NCBI RefSeq assembly: GCF_010731715.1
Contig: NZ_AP022587.1
Location: 2,790,001 to 2,854,000, forward strand
DNA from: Mycobacterium stomatepiae
GTDB taxonomy: Bacteria > Actinomycetota > Actinomycetes > Mycobacteriales > Mycobacteriaceae
Direction: 5' to 3'
Length of the DNA: 64,000 nt
Part shown: positions 10,892 through 20,800 of the stretch, piece after piece
Numbering within the stretch: the first letter of the stretch is position 1
How the letters are laid out: the number at the start of each line of letters is the position of its first letter
The notes under the pieces: generated by a model
What the model saw: the letters and a program-made list of their open reading frames with translations, nothing else
Told to the model about the DNA's origin: nothing
Databases searched by the model: none
Made by a program: the position numbers and the translations under genes

Positions 10892-13800
10892 CTACACCAC
10901 CGGCGCGCCGTCTTCGGTTGCGGCAGAGGCGATCTCGTGGTCCAGCAGCTCGACGATACGCGCCGTGACGGCGGCCGCGGTGGGGTGTTCCCACAGCAGC
11001 GTCGGTGGCAGCGCCAGCCCGGTCTGCTTCTCGAGCTGACGCCGCAGCGCGACCGTCATGATCGAGTCCACGCCGATCTCGACCAGCGGCATCCGGGCGT
11101 CGACGCTGTCGACGGACAGGCCGAGCTCGGCGGCGACCGCCGTGAGGACCTGCTGTGTCACCCATTCCCCGGTGTCCATGTCGCCGGGCCCGACTTGTTC
11201 AAAGTCGTTGGACAGAACGGAATCCGCAGCGACCGCGGCCGCGATGTCGGCAAGGATCGGCACCGACCTGGCATCCGGGAGTATCGGCAACACCACCGGG
11301 TTCGCCTCCCGCGAGCGCATCGCGACGTCGAGGGCACGCAGCGCGTCGTCCGCGCCGATGGTGTCCATTCCCAGTGCGTCCAGTTGCGCGGCAATGTATC
11401 CGGAATCCGAACCCATACCGAGGCCGCGCCAGGCGGTCCAGGCCACGCTGGTCGTGACGTCGCCCAGCCCGCGCCGGTGCCGGGCCAGCGCGTCCAGGAA
11501 GGCGTTGCCGCAGGCGTAGGCGCCCTGCCCGGGAAAGCCGGCCAGGTAACCGCACGAGGAGTACAGCACCAGCCAGTCCAGTTCCCCGGGCGGGAACATC
11601 TCGTGCAGGGCAAGCGCCCCGTCGACCTTCGGATGCATGGTCATCGCGATCTCGTCGATCGTCGTATTCGCAAGGAATACACCGGCTTCCACGCCCGCGG
11701 CATGAACCACGCCACGCACCGGCGGTAACTCGGCCAGCACCGAACGCAGTTCGTCGACCGCTCCGGGCGCGGCGATGTCCAGGGCGATCGCCTGCACCCA
11801 GATGCCGCGCTCCTCGAGCGCGGATACCGTGCGGATCTGGCTTTGATTGCCCGCGGTGGCCCACGCCGAGCGTTCGGGAAGACCGGACCGGGACAACAGC
11901 AGCACACGGCGCGCACCCAGATCCGCCAGCCGTTCGGCGATGCGCAGGCCCAGCGCGCCGGTGCCACCGGTGACCAGATAGGTTCCGGACGGGGTGCATT
12001 CCATCGTCGGGCCGGTGGCACCGACGATGTTGGCCATCCGGGCCGTCTGTGCGACGCCGTCGCGAACCACCACCACGGCGTGGCCGCCGAGCGTGGCCAG
12101 CGCGCCCAGCGGCAGCCGCTCCTCGTCAAGGTCGAGCACGCCACCCCACAGCGTGGGATGTTCGGCGGCGGCCACCCTCGACAACCCCCACAGCGGTGAA
12201 CGGCTCACGTCGGTGCCCTCGTGCACACCCTGGGTCAGGGTCCACAGTCGAGGTGAGATGCCTTTGTGCAGAACCGCTTTGAGGGTATTCAGCACGGTGT
12301 CCACCGCTTCGACCGGACTGTCGCCGGCGCGCGGCAATACCAGCACAGCGGCCGTGGAATCCAGCTCGGCGGGGAGGTCGGCAGGTGTGGCGCACACCCG
12401 GTACGCGATATCGGCGGCCTTCAAGTCGTGTTCGCACCACGCCTGGACGGCTGGATCGCCGCCGAGTAGCACCACTTCGGCCGGTGCCGCATCGGCGTCG
12501 AAAGGTGTTGGATGCCACTCGATTCGGTGCACCACGCGGGACATGTCGCCGGCGGTGTTCTCGAGTTCCTCGAACGTCATCCCGCTGATCGCCACCAGCG
12601 GTCTTCCGGTGAGCGAGGCGATGGTGACGTCGGTGCTGGTGCCCTGATCACGCCGGCGGACGTGTAGTAGCACCGAATCAGAAGGCGTACCAAGGATTCT
12701 CACTCGATCGATGCGAGCGGGCATGCGCAGCCGGGGCGGGCCGTCAAACACCGTGGACGCTACCGAGGTGGCCGCATCGATCAGCCCGGCCCACGTCGAG
12801 GGGTGCGAACCGTCCGGCTCGGCACGCACCTGCGCCAGGAATTCGCCGGCACCGGCCCAGAGATCGACCACCTCCCAGCCGAAACCCATCTCGGCGACAC
12901 CGAGGGCGGCCAGCTTGTCCACCACGCTGTTCGGCGGCAGTTGCTCGGTGCACCGGACCCGGATCGCGGTCTCGTCCAGGCGCGGCACCTCGCGATCGTC
13001 GGTGGCGGCGGCGATCGCGGTGCAGTGTGTCAGCCAGCCGCCCACCTCGGGGCCCTCGTCATCGACCAGCCGGGTGGCGATGGCCAGCGCCTGATCCTGC
13101 AGCACCACCTGCACGTCGCGGGCGCGGGCCGGCGCGACGGGGGTGCGCAGATGCACCTGCGTCACATCGGTTCCGTCCGTTTCAGTGGCCGTCAGGAACG
13201 TGTTGAGCAGCACCGCGGCCGGCACGATCTCGGTGCCCTGCACGGGATGGTTGCCGGGATACGGCCGGGTCGCCATGTCCAGCCGGGTCTCCCAGACCCG
13301 CGCCGGCACCGCGCCGGTGACCTCGAGCCGGCCACCGAGCAGGGTGTGGCTGTCCGCGTCGTGCACGCCGCGGGCCGCGGGCGGCGCGCTCGGGATGCGC
13401 CAGAAGTCGCGGTGCTGCCACTGGGTGCCCGGCAGGTCGCCGGCCCACGGCGTGGCGGTGGTGACGTCGCCGACGGGAGCGCCGTAGCAGTGCAAGGCGG
13501 CGACCGCAGCGGCGACCGACCGCCGGGAGGGTTGGTCGCGGCGTAGCACGCCAACGGCTGCGTGCTCGTCAATGTCCAAGTGCAGCAACGTTTCCACGAT
13601 GGAGTGCGACACCACGGGGTGGGCCGCGACCTCGAGGAAGAGCCGGTGCCCGTCCTCGGCCGCCGCACAGACCGCTTCCGCGAAGCGGACCCGGTCGCGC
13701 AGATTGGCGACCCAGTACTCCGGTCCACGCGGCGCGGACGATCGCGGGTCGGACAGCGCGGTGGTGTACAGCGGAATCTGGGCCGGCCGCGGCCTCGGCA

Positions 13801-16111
13801 GCGCAGCGGTGAGCCGCGCGAGGTCGGCAGTGAGCGCGTCCATCGCGGGGCTGTGGAACGCGACGTCGGTTTTGACGCGGCGGACCACCAGGCCCTCGTC
13901 GGCCCAGCGGCCGGCCACCTCGTCGACGGCCGCGACGGTGCCGGACACCACCGTCGAGGTCGCTGACGCGCTGATGGCGGCCACCACGTCGGTGCGGGTA
14001 CCGAGCCGCTGTTGGGCATCGGCGAACGGCAGCGGCACCAGCGCCATCGCACCCTCGCCCATCACCTTGCGGAAGCCGCGGGCGCGGTAGCACGCCACGG
14101 CCGCCCCCTGGGCCAGGTCGAACACGCCCGCGGTCACGCACGCGGCGACCTCGCCCACGGAGTGACCGATCACCGCGGCGGGGCGTACGCCTCGCTCGCA
14201 CAGCACCGCGGCCAGGCCGACCTGCATCGCGAAGGTCAGCGCCTGCACCTGGTCGGTGCCGCCCAGCTCGCCCGAGGTCAGTGCCTCACGTGCGGAGAAG
14301 CCCAGTTCGGCGACGAAGATCGGATCGATCGCGTCGACCACGGCGGCGAACGCCGGTTCGCCCGCCAGCAACTCCTGGCCCATCCGCGGCCAGTGCGAGC
14401 CGTGGCCGGAGAACACCCACACGGCACCCTCGGACGCGGCGGGCAGCACGCTGCCGCGCACCAGCGCCGGGTCGCGCCCGTCGGCAGCTAACGTGCCCAA
14501 CGCGTCGAGAAGTTCCTCGGACCTTTCGGCGACCACTGCCGCGCGCACCGGTTCGTGGCTGCGGCGGGCCCACAGGGTCGCGGCGATCTCCGGCAGCGAG
14601 ATCTCGCGGCCGTCGAGGTGCTCGGCCAGCGCCGCGGCCTGCGCAGTCAGCCTGCTTTCCGAGCGGCCCGACAGCGGAATCACAGTCGGCACAGCAGTTT
14701 TCACGGATCGCGGCGCGGCGCTCGGCGCCGGTGGCGCCTCCTCGAGCAACACGTGCGCGATCGTGCCGCCGTAGCCGTAGCTGCACACCGCCGCTCGGCG
14801 GGGGTGGCCGGGCCGGCGCGACCAGGCCAGCGGCTCGGTCGGCACCCGCAGGCCGCTGTTGTCCCAGTCGACGTCGGGGGTGAGTGTGCCGATGCCCGCG
14901 GTGGGCGGGATCCTCTGGTGGTGCAGGGCCAGTACGGCCTTGATCAGTCCGACGGCCCCGGCGCCGCCCTCGAGATGGCCGGTGTTCGGTTTCACCGAGC
15001 CGACGAGCGCGGGGTCGTCGTCGGGCCGGGCGGCTCCGTACACCTGCGCCAGCGCCGTCACCTCGACGGGATCGCCTGTGGGAGTGCCGGTTCCGTGGGC
15101 CTCGATGAAGTCGACGGTGGCCGGGTCGATGTCGCAGGACCGGCAGGCCAGCCGGAAGAGATCCGCCTGGGCGGCGCCGTTGGGCGACATGATGCCGACC
15201 GTGCGGCCGTCCTGTGCGACCGCGCCGCCGCGGACCACGGCCAGCACCCGGTCACCGTCGTGCACGGCGTCGGCGAGCCGCTTGAGTACCACCACGGCCG
15301 CGCCCTCACCGCGGCCGTAGCCGTCGGCGGACGCGTCGAAGGTCTTGCAGCGACCGTCGGGAGCCGTCGCGCCGGCCTGATCCAGCACGCGGGTCAAGCC
15401 GGGCCCGATCAGCGCGCTGACGCCGCCGGCCAGTGCCAGCGCCGTCTCCCCGGAGCGCAGCAACTGGCAGGCCTGATGCACGGCCACCAGCGAGGCCGCG
15501 CACGCGGCGTCCAGGGCGACGCTGGGCCCGCGCAGATCGAGCAGGTGTGACACCCGGTTGGCGATGCCGCACAGCGAGGTGCCGATGCCCGTCCAGGCCT
15601 CGATGCCGGGCAGGTCTTCCATCAGCAGCTTGCCGTAATCGTCGGAGTTGACGCCCATCAGCACGGCGGTGTCACTGCCGGCCAGCGAGCGCGGCGGCAC
15701 CCCGGCGTGTTCGAGCGCCTCCCAGCTGACCTCGAGGGCCAGCCGCTGCTGGGGGTCCATCAGTTCGGCCTCGCGGGGCGAGACACCGAAGAACTCGGCG
15801 TCGAATCCTGCGAGGTTGTCGATAAAGGTGCCCCAGGGCGTGGTGTCCTTGAGCACCGCGGCGTTGCGCGGATCACGCCACAGATAGGGCTCCCACCGGT
15901 CGGCGGGCACCTCGCGCACCGCGCTGCCGCCGGACAGCAGGAAATCCCAAAACGCCTCGGCGGTGGTGACATCACCGGCCAGGCGGCAACCGAGGCCGAT
16001 GATGGCGATCGGTTCCGGCGTCGCGTTCGGCGTCACGCTTGATGCCGGAAGTTGGTCATTAGTACCACCATTCAATGTCATCTCAGTTGAATTCCAAGTG
16101 CGCCAGCGCAT
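10892..16111 (-). CDS. Iterative type I polyketide synthase, 6-methylsalicylate-synthase type (KS-AT-DH-KR-ACP)
   Basis: A 1739-residue single-module synthase. KS about 33-460: Cys204 in DAACAASL, His339 in EAHGTGT, His379 in NTGHLEGG. AT about 563-870: Ser651 in GHSVGE and VAFH at 750-753, where Phe points to malonyl-CoA. DH/thioester-hydrolase region about 915-1190: H955 in NHPVQGTEIVP, Asp1112. KR about 1370-1560: GGTGALG, Tyr1532, Asn1536. ACP about 1650-1725: Ser1683 in VDSIM. There is no ER and no TE. The size, order and intact KR fit enzymes making 6-methylsalicylate rather than orsellinate. The ATG at 16111 follows the ligase stop directly (TGAATG) with AGGA upstream; ATG at 16081 is the alternative. 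The product would be used by the ligase and NRPS next door. Confidence 0.85.
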   Translation of the reverse strand: MRWRTWNSTEMTLNGGTNDQLPASSVTPNATPEPIAIIGLGCRLAGDVTTAEAFWDFLLSGGSAVREVPADRWEPYLWRDPRNAAVLKDTTPWGTFIDNLAGFDAEFFGVSPREAELMDPQQRLALEVSWEALEHAGVPPRSLAGSDTAVLMGVNSDDYGKLLMEDLPGIEAWTGIGTSLCGIANRVSHLLDLRGPSVALDAACAASLVAVHQACQLLRSGETALALAGGVSALIGPGLTRVLDQAGATAPDGRCKTFDASADGYGRGEGAAVVVLKRLADAVHDGDRVLAVVRGGAVAQDGRTVGIMSPNGAAQADLFRLACRSCDIDPATVDFIEAHGTGTPTGDPVEVTALAQVYGAARPDDDPALVGSVKPNTGHLEGGAGAVGLIKAVLALHHQRIPPTAGIGTLTPDVDWDNSGLRVPTEPLAWSRRPGHPRRAAVCSYGYGGTIAHVLLEEAPPAPSAAPRSVKTAVPTVIPLSGRSESRLTAQAAALAEHLDGREISLPEIAATLWARRSHEPVRAAVVAERSEELLDALGTLAADGRDPALVRGSVLPAASEGAVWVFSGHGSHWPRMGQELLAGEPAFAAVVDAIDPIFVAELGFSAREALTSGELGGTDQVQALTFAMQVGLAAVLCERGVRPAAVIGHSVGEVAACVTAGVFDLAQGAAVACYRARGFRKVMGEGAMALVPLPFADAQQRLGTRTDVVAAISASATSTVVSGTVAAVDEVAGRWADEGLVVRRVKTDVAFHSPAMDALTADLARLTAALPRPRPAQIPLYTTALSDPRSSAPRGPEYWVANLRDRVRFAEAVCAAAEDGHRLFLEVAAHPVVSHSIVETLLHLDIDEHAAVGVLRRDQPSRRSVAAAVAALHCYGAPVGDVTTATPWAGDLPGTQWQHRDFWRIPSAPPAARGVHDADSHTLLGGRLEVTGAVPARVWETRLDMATRPYPGNHPVQGTEIVPAAVLLNTFLTATETDGTDVTQVHLRTPVAPARARDVQVVLQDQALAIATRLVDDEGPEVGGWLTHCTAIAAATDDREVPRLDETAIRVRCTEQLPPNSVVDKLAALGVAEMGFGWEVVDLWAGAGEFLAQVRAEPDGSHPSTWAGLIDAATSVASTVFDGPPRLRMPARIDRVRILGTPSDSVLLHVRRRDQGTSTDVTIASLTGRPLVAISGMTFEELENTAGDMSRVVHRIEWHPTPFDADAAPAEVVLLGGDPAVQAWCEHDLKAADIAYRVCATPADLPAELDSTAAVLVLPRAGDSPVEAVDTVLNTLKAVLHKGISPRLWTLTQGVHEGTDVSRSPLWGLSRVAAAEHPTLWGGVLDLDEERLPLGALATLGGHAVVVVRDGVAQTARMANIVGATGPTMECTPSGTYLVTGGTGALGLRIAERLADLGARRVLLLSRSGLPERSAWATAGNQSQIRTVSALEERGIWVQAIALDIAAPGAVDELRSVLAELPPVRGVVHAAGVEAGVFLANTTIDEIAMTMHPKVDGALALHEMFPPGELDWLVLYSSCGYLAGFPGQGAYACGNAFLDALARHRRGLGDVTTSVAWTAWRGLGMGSDSGYIAAQLDALGMDTIGADDALRALDVAMRSREANPVVLPILPDARSVPILADIAAAVAADSVLSNDFEQVGPGDMDTGEWVTQQVLTAVAAELGLSVDSVDARMPLVEIGVDSIMTVALRRQLEKQTGLALPPTLLWEHPTAAAVTARIVELLDHEIASAATEDGAPVV

Positions 16112-17788
16112 TCATTCCTGCGTCAGGCTGACGACGATCTGCTTCTTGTCCACCTTGCCCACCGCGGTTTTCGGCAACGAACGCATGGCTTCCAGCACGT
16201 CCGGTTTGGCGTGGACCGAGACCCCGCGGCCGTCCAGGAAGCCATTGAGCTCGGCCAGGCTGACCGGCGCGCCCTTGAAACCGATTGCTGCACAGATCTT
16301 TTCACCGAGATACTGATCCGGCAGGGCGACGGCCGCCGCGTCGGCCACGGCGAGGTGGGCGTGCAGGTGCTCCTCGAGGTCGGACGCCGAGACGGTCTCG
16401 CCGCCCCGGTGGATGACGTCCTTGATCCGGCCGGTGACCTCGACGTAGCCGGCCCCCGGGCCGTCGGCGAGGATCCGCACCCGGTCGCCGCTGCGGTAAA
16501 AGCCGTCGGGGCTGAACGAGCGAGCGTTGGCCTCGTCGGCGCGGTAGTACCCGTTGATCGTGTACAGTCCGCGCACCAACAGCTCGCCCTCTTCGCCGGG
16601 GGCCACCTCGTCGCCGTTCTCGTCGACGACCTTCATCTCGTCGTCGGGCGACATCGGCCGGCCCTGCAGGTTGTCCACCACGTCGACGGGGTCGCCGGGC
16701 CGGGTGAAGTTCAGCAACCCCTCGGCCATGCCGAAGATTTGCTGTATGCCCGCACTCAGGTTCTCGCGGATGAACCGCGCCTCGTCGGGCAGCAGCCGTG
16801 ACCCGCCGACCTGGACCACCCGCAGCGAGGTCGGCAGGACCGGCTCCCAATCGCAGGCCTGCGCCCAGAGCTTCGCGAGCGCGTTGACCAGACCGGTCAC
16901 CGTGATCCGGTGCCGATCGATCAGGGCGAAGAAGGCCTCGGGGCTGGGATCGTCGGTGAAAACCGTCGGGGCGCCCACGGTCATCGCACCCAGCAACCCA
17001 GGGCACGCCAGCGGCAAATTGTGCCCGGCCGGCAGGACCACGAGGTAGGCGTCGTCGCCGGTCATCCCGTAGGCCGCCGCGCATGCCGACGCGTTGTAGC
17101 GGTAGTCGTCGTGCGTCCGGGCGATCAATTTGGGCAGCCCGGTGGTGCCGCCCGAGACCAGCAGCAGCGCAGGCAGGCCCGGATCCGGCGCCGGGTTTGC
17201 GCAGACGTCCCCGCCCGGGTGGTTCACCACGTCGGACCAGGCCTGGAAGTCGCCGGGTTCGCCGTCGACCAGCACCTTTGTCAATTGCGGCCGCTCGCGC
17301 ACCAGTGCGGTGGCCATCTCGCGGTAATCGAAGCCGCCCACCTTGTCGGTGATCACCATCCCGACCGCGCCGCTGACGTCGGCGAAGTGACTCAGTTCGG
17401 CGGTCCGGTGGCCGGGCAGGCACATCACCGGCACCACCCCTGCCCGCAGCAAGCCGAACAGCGCCAGCGCGAACCGGCAGGAGTTGGGTAGCTGGAGCAG
17501 GACCCGGTCGCCGGCGGCAAACCCGAGGTTGGTCAGGCCGCCGGCGATGCGGTCGGCCAGTGCGTCGAACTCGGCGAAGGTGTAGCTGGCGTGGGCATCC
17601 GCGATGCCGCAGCGGTCCGGCCAGCGTTGCGCGGCCTCGCGCAAAATGGAGTCCAACGGCACCCCCGCCCAATAGCCGGCCCGCCGATAGGCGTCGGCGC
17701 GGTCGCTCGGGAACGGGACGAATCCCGTTGCGAGATCAACACTTTCGTTGTGGTTGAGCTCGGCATCGGGATGGAATCCGGTGCGCAT
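16112..17788 (-). CDS. Aryl-acid AMP ligase, salicylate type (MbtA/YbtE-like)
   Basis: A 558-residue acyl-adenylate enzyme that would activate an aryl acid with ATP and load it on an aryl carrier domain. P-loop SGGTTGLPKL; aryl pocket HNLPLACPG; QVGGSRLL; GRIKDVIHRGGE; catalytic Lys in KTAVGKVDKK. In the DhbE/EntE family the pocket position that is Ser in 2,3-dihydroxybenzoate enzymes is Cys in salicylate enzymes; here it is Cys262, so salicylate or 6-methylsalicylate is more likely than a catechol. ATG at 17788 gives a length close to MbtA (565); TTG at 17830 is less likely. It is first in an operon with the PKS and divergent from the NRPS, whose N-terminal carrier is its probable partner. 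Confidence 0.88.
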   Translation of the reverse strand: MRTGFHPDAELNHNESVDLATGFVPFPSDRADAYRRAGYWAGVPLDSILREAAQRWPDRCGIADAHASYTFAEFDALADRIAGGLTNLGFAAGDRVLLQLPNSCRFALALFGLLRAGVVPVMCLPGHRTAELSHFADVSGAVGMVITDKVGGFDYREMATALVRERPQLTKVLVDGEPGDFQAWSDVVNHPGGDVCANPAPDPGLPALLLVSGGTTGLPKLIARTHDDYRYNASACAAAYGMTGDDAYLVVLPAGHNLPLACPGLLGAMTVGAPTVFTDDPSPEAFFALIDRHRITVTGLVNALAKLWAQACDWEPVLPTSLRVVQVGGSRLLPDEARFIRENLSAGIQQIFGMAEGLLNFTRPGDPVDVVDNLQGRPMSPDDEMKVVDENGDEVAPGEEGELLVRGLYTINGYYRADEANARSFSPDGFYRSGDRVRILADGPGAGYVEVTGRIKDVIHRGGETVSASDLEEHLHAHLAVADAAAVALPDQYLGEKICAAIGFKGAPVSLAELNGFLDGRGVSVHAKPDVLEAMRSLPKTAVGKVDKKQIVVSLTQE

Positions 17789-17832
17789 CGCGGTTGGTGC
17801 CCTTTCAGGGTAATTTAAGTCCGCAAACAAAT

Positions 17833-17851
17833 GTAGGGTAGCCTCCGCATA
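17833..17851. promoter_or_regulatory. Possible second IdeR box (weaker)
   Basis: GTAGGGTAGCCTCCGCATA agrees at about 12 of 19 positions with the IdeR consensus TTAGGTTAGSCTAACCTAA, mainly in its left half (TAGGNTAGCCT). It sits next to the better box at 17853-17871, the tandem arrangement known from mycobacterial mbtA-mbtB promoters. Confidence 0.5.
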
Positions 17852-17852
17852 G

Positions 17853-17871
17853 TTAGGACAGCCTTCACTAA
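17853..17871. promoter_or_regulatory. IdeR (iron) box in the divergent ligase/NRPS promoter
   Basis: TTAGGACAGCCTTCACTAA matches the IdeR consensus TTAGGTTAGSCTAACCTAA at about 14 of 19 positions, including both outer arms (TTAGG, CTAA) and the core AGCCT. It lies 21 bases before the NRPS start and 65 before the ligase start, so iron-loaded IdeR could repress both operons. Confidence 0.7.
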
Positions 17872-17891
17872 TTGCTGAGAGGTTTCACACA

Positions 17892-20800
17892 ATGGGTGGC
17901 GCCGCGACGAGCGCACTGAACGTCCGAGAGCAAGTGGCCGAATTGCTCGGCGTCACCCCCGACGCGCTAGACCCCGACGCCGACCTTATCGCCTCCGGAC
18001 TGGACTCGATCCGGATGATGTCGCTGTCCGGGCGGTGGCGCCGGCAGGGCATCGACATCGGTTTCGCATCCCTGGCCGAGAACCCGACCGTCTCCGCGTG
18101 GACAAGGCTGGTGTCGACGCTGCGCGACGACGCGACCACCGATGAGCAGCCCGAAGCGATCGACGCGCACGACGATGGCGGCGGCGAGACCTTTGCGCTG
18201 GCGCCCATCCAGCACGCATTGTGGTTGGGGCGCAACGAAGAGCAGGCGCTCGGCGGCGTGGCCCCGCACCTCTATGTCGAGTTCGACGGCGCGGGCGTCG
18301 ACCCGGAAAAGCTGCGCACCGCCGCGGCCGCGCTCGCCCGCCGCCATCCGATGCTGCGGGTGGAGATCCTGCCCGACGGCACCCAGCGGATCACCGACCG
18401 CACGCTACCGGTCGAGGTGGTCGACCTTCGTGACCTCGACACCGCCGCGGCCGAGCAGCGACTGGCCGAGATCCGGGACGCGAAATCCCATCAGATCCTG
18501 CACGGCGAGGTCCTCGAAATCGCGCTGACGCTAATCTCCGACGACCGCACCCGCCTGCACGTCGACATGGACATGTCGGCCGCCGACGCCGTCAGTTACC
18601 GCAACTTCATGGCCGACCTCGCCGTGTTCTACCGCGGCGGCGACCTGCCCGAACTGGGCTACACCTACCGGCAGTACCGGGCCGCGCTGACGGCGGCCAA
18701 CCCGGTGTCCGAGGCGGACCGTCAGTGGTGGGCCGAGCGGATTCCGCACCTGCCCGAACCGCCGTCTCCCCCGCTGGTGCCGCCGTCCGAGCAGGCCAAT
18801 CCGCGCCGCAACATCCGGCTCTGGCACTACTTCGACGCCGACATCCGCGAGGCGCTGTTGGCCGCGGCGCACAAGCGCGGCGTCACCCCGGCGATGGCGA
18901 TCGCCGCGTCCTACGCCGGGACGCTGGCGCGTTGGTCGACCAACTCCCGTTTCCTGCTGAACCTGCCGATGTTCGGCCGCGAGCCGTTCCACCCCGACGT
19001 CGACAAACTCGTCGGCGACTTCACGACGTCGCTGATGCTCGACGTCGACCTCACCCAGGCGCCGACCGCCGCGGCCCGGGCCCGTGTCCTGCAGGAGTCG
19101 CTGCACGCCAGCGCCGCGCACTCCAGCTACTCGGGGCTGTCGATCCTGCGTGACCTGACCCGGCACCGCGGCATGCCGACGCTGGCGCCGTTCGTGTTCA
19201 CCAGCGGGCTCGGGCTCGGCGACTTGTTCGACGGCGAGGTCACCGAACAGTTCGGCACCTGCGTCTGGCACATCTCGCAGGGGCCGCAGGTGTTGCTGGA
19301 CTCCCAGGCCACCCCGTTCGACGGTGGCCTGCTGGTCAACTGGGACGTGCGCGCGGAGGCGTTCCGGCCGGGTGTGGCCGAGGCGATGTTCGCCTACCAC
19401 GTCGCCGAGCTGATCCGGCTGGCCAACGACGACCACGCCTGGGAGGCACTCGACCCGCCCGCGCTGCCGGCCGAACAGCGCGCGCTGCGCGCCACCCGCA
19501 ACGCCGTGACCACCACACCGAGCTCAGAAGCGTTGCACGACGGCTTCTTTCGATCCGCCGCCGCGCACCCCAAAGCACCCGCGGTATACAGCAGCCTGGG
19601 CGACCTCAGCTACGCGCAGTTGCGCGAGAAAGCCCTTGCCGTCGCCGCGACGTTGCGGGCGCGCGGACTGCGACGCGGCGATGCGGTCGCGGTGCTCGGC
19701 CCCAAGACCGCCGAGCAGATCCCGGCGCTGCTGGCCATCCATGCCGCCGGTGGCGTGTACCTGCCGGTCGGCGTCGACCAGCCGGCCGACCGCGCAGCCC
19801 GCATCCTGGGCGGCGCCGGCATCCACTCGGCACTGGTGTGCGGTCCCCGCACGCCCGGACTCGACGAACTGCCGGTTCCCGCGTTGACCGTGGCGGAAGC
19901 CATCGCGCAGGGCCAGCACGGCGCCGCCGGCACCGATCCGGCCGCCACCGATCCGGCCGACGTGGCGTATGTGCTGTTCACCTCGGGCTCCACCGGTGAA
20001 CCCAAGGGCGTGGAAGTCAGCCACGACGCCGCGATGAACACAGTCGAATTCATCAACTCCCACTTCGAGATCGGCGCCGACGACCGCTGCCTGGCGCTGT
20101 CCACCCTGGAATGCGACATCTCGGTGCTGGACATCTTCGGCATGCTGCGCGCGGGCGGCTCGATCGTGGTGGTGGACGAGGAGCAGCGCCGCGATCCCGA
20201 CGCCTGGGCGCGGCTGATCGAACAACACCAGGTCACCGTGCTGCACTGGTTGCCCGGCTGGCTCGAGATGCTGGTCGCGGTCGACTCGGGACGGATCTCG
20301 TCGGTGCGCGTGGTGCCCACCGGCGGCGACTGGGTGCGCACCGAGATGGTGCGCGCGCTGCGAGCCCAGGCGCCGCGGGTGCGCGTCGCCGGTCTGGGCG
20401 GCGCCACCGAGACGGCCATTCACAACACCATCTGCGAGCCCGGCGACCTGCCGCCGCATTGGGCTGCGGTGCCGTTCGGCCACCCGCTGCCGAACAACGC
20501 TTGCCGCGTGGTGGCGGCCGACGGGTCCGATTGCCCGGACTGGGTTCCCGGCGAGTTCTGGGTCGGCGGACGCGGCATCGCCCGCGGCTATCGCGGCCGC
20601 CCGGACCTGACGGACGACAAGTTCGTCGCCCACGACGGCAGGAACTGGTATCGCACCGGCGATTTGGCGCGGTATCTGCCCGACGGGACATTGGAGTTCG
20701 TCGGCCGCGCCGACCACCGGGTCAAGATCAGCGGCTATCGGGTCGAACTCGGCGAGGTCGAGGGTGCACTGAACCGGCTGGAATCGGTGGACGGCGCGGT

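Noticed and set aside
12803..15550. Several long plus-strand open frames opposite the polyketide synthase
   Set aside because: All are antisense shadows of a well-supported synthase with complete active sites.
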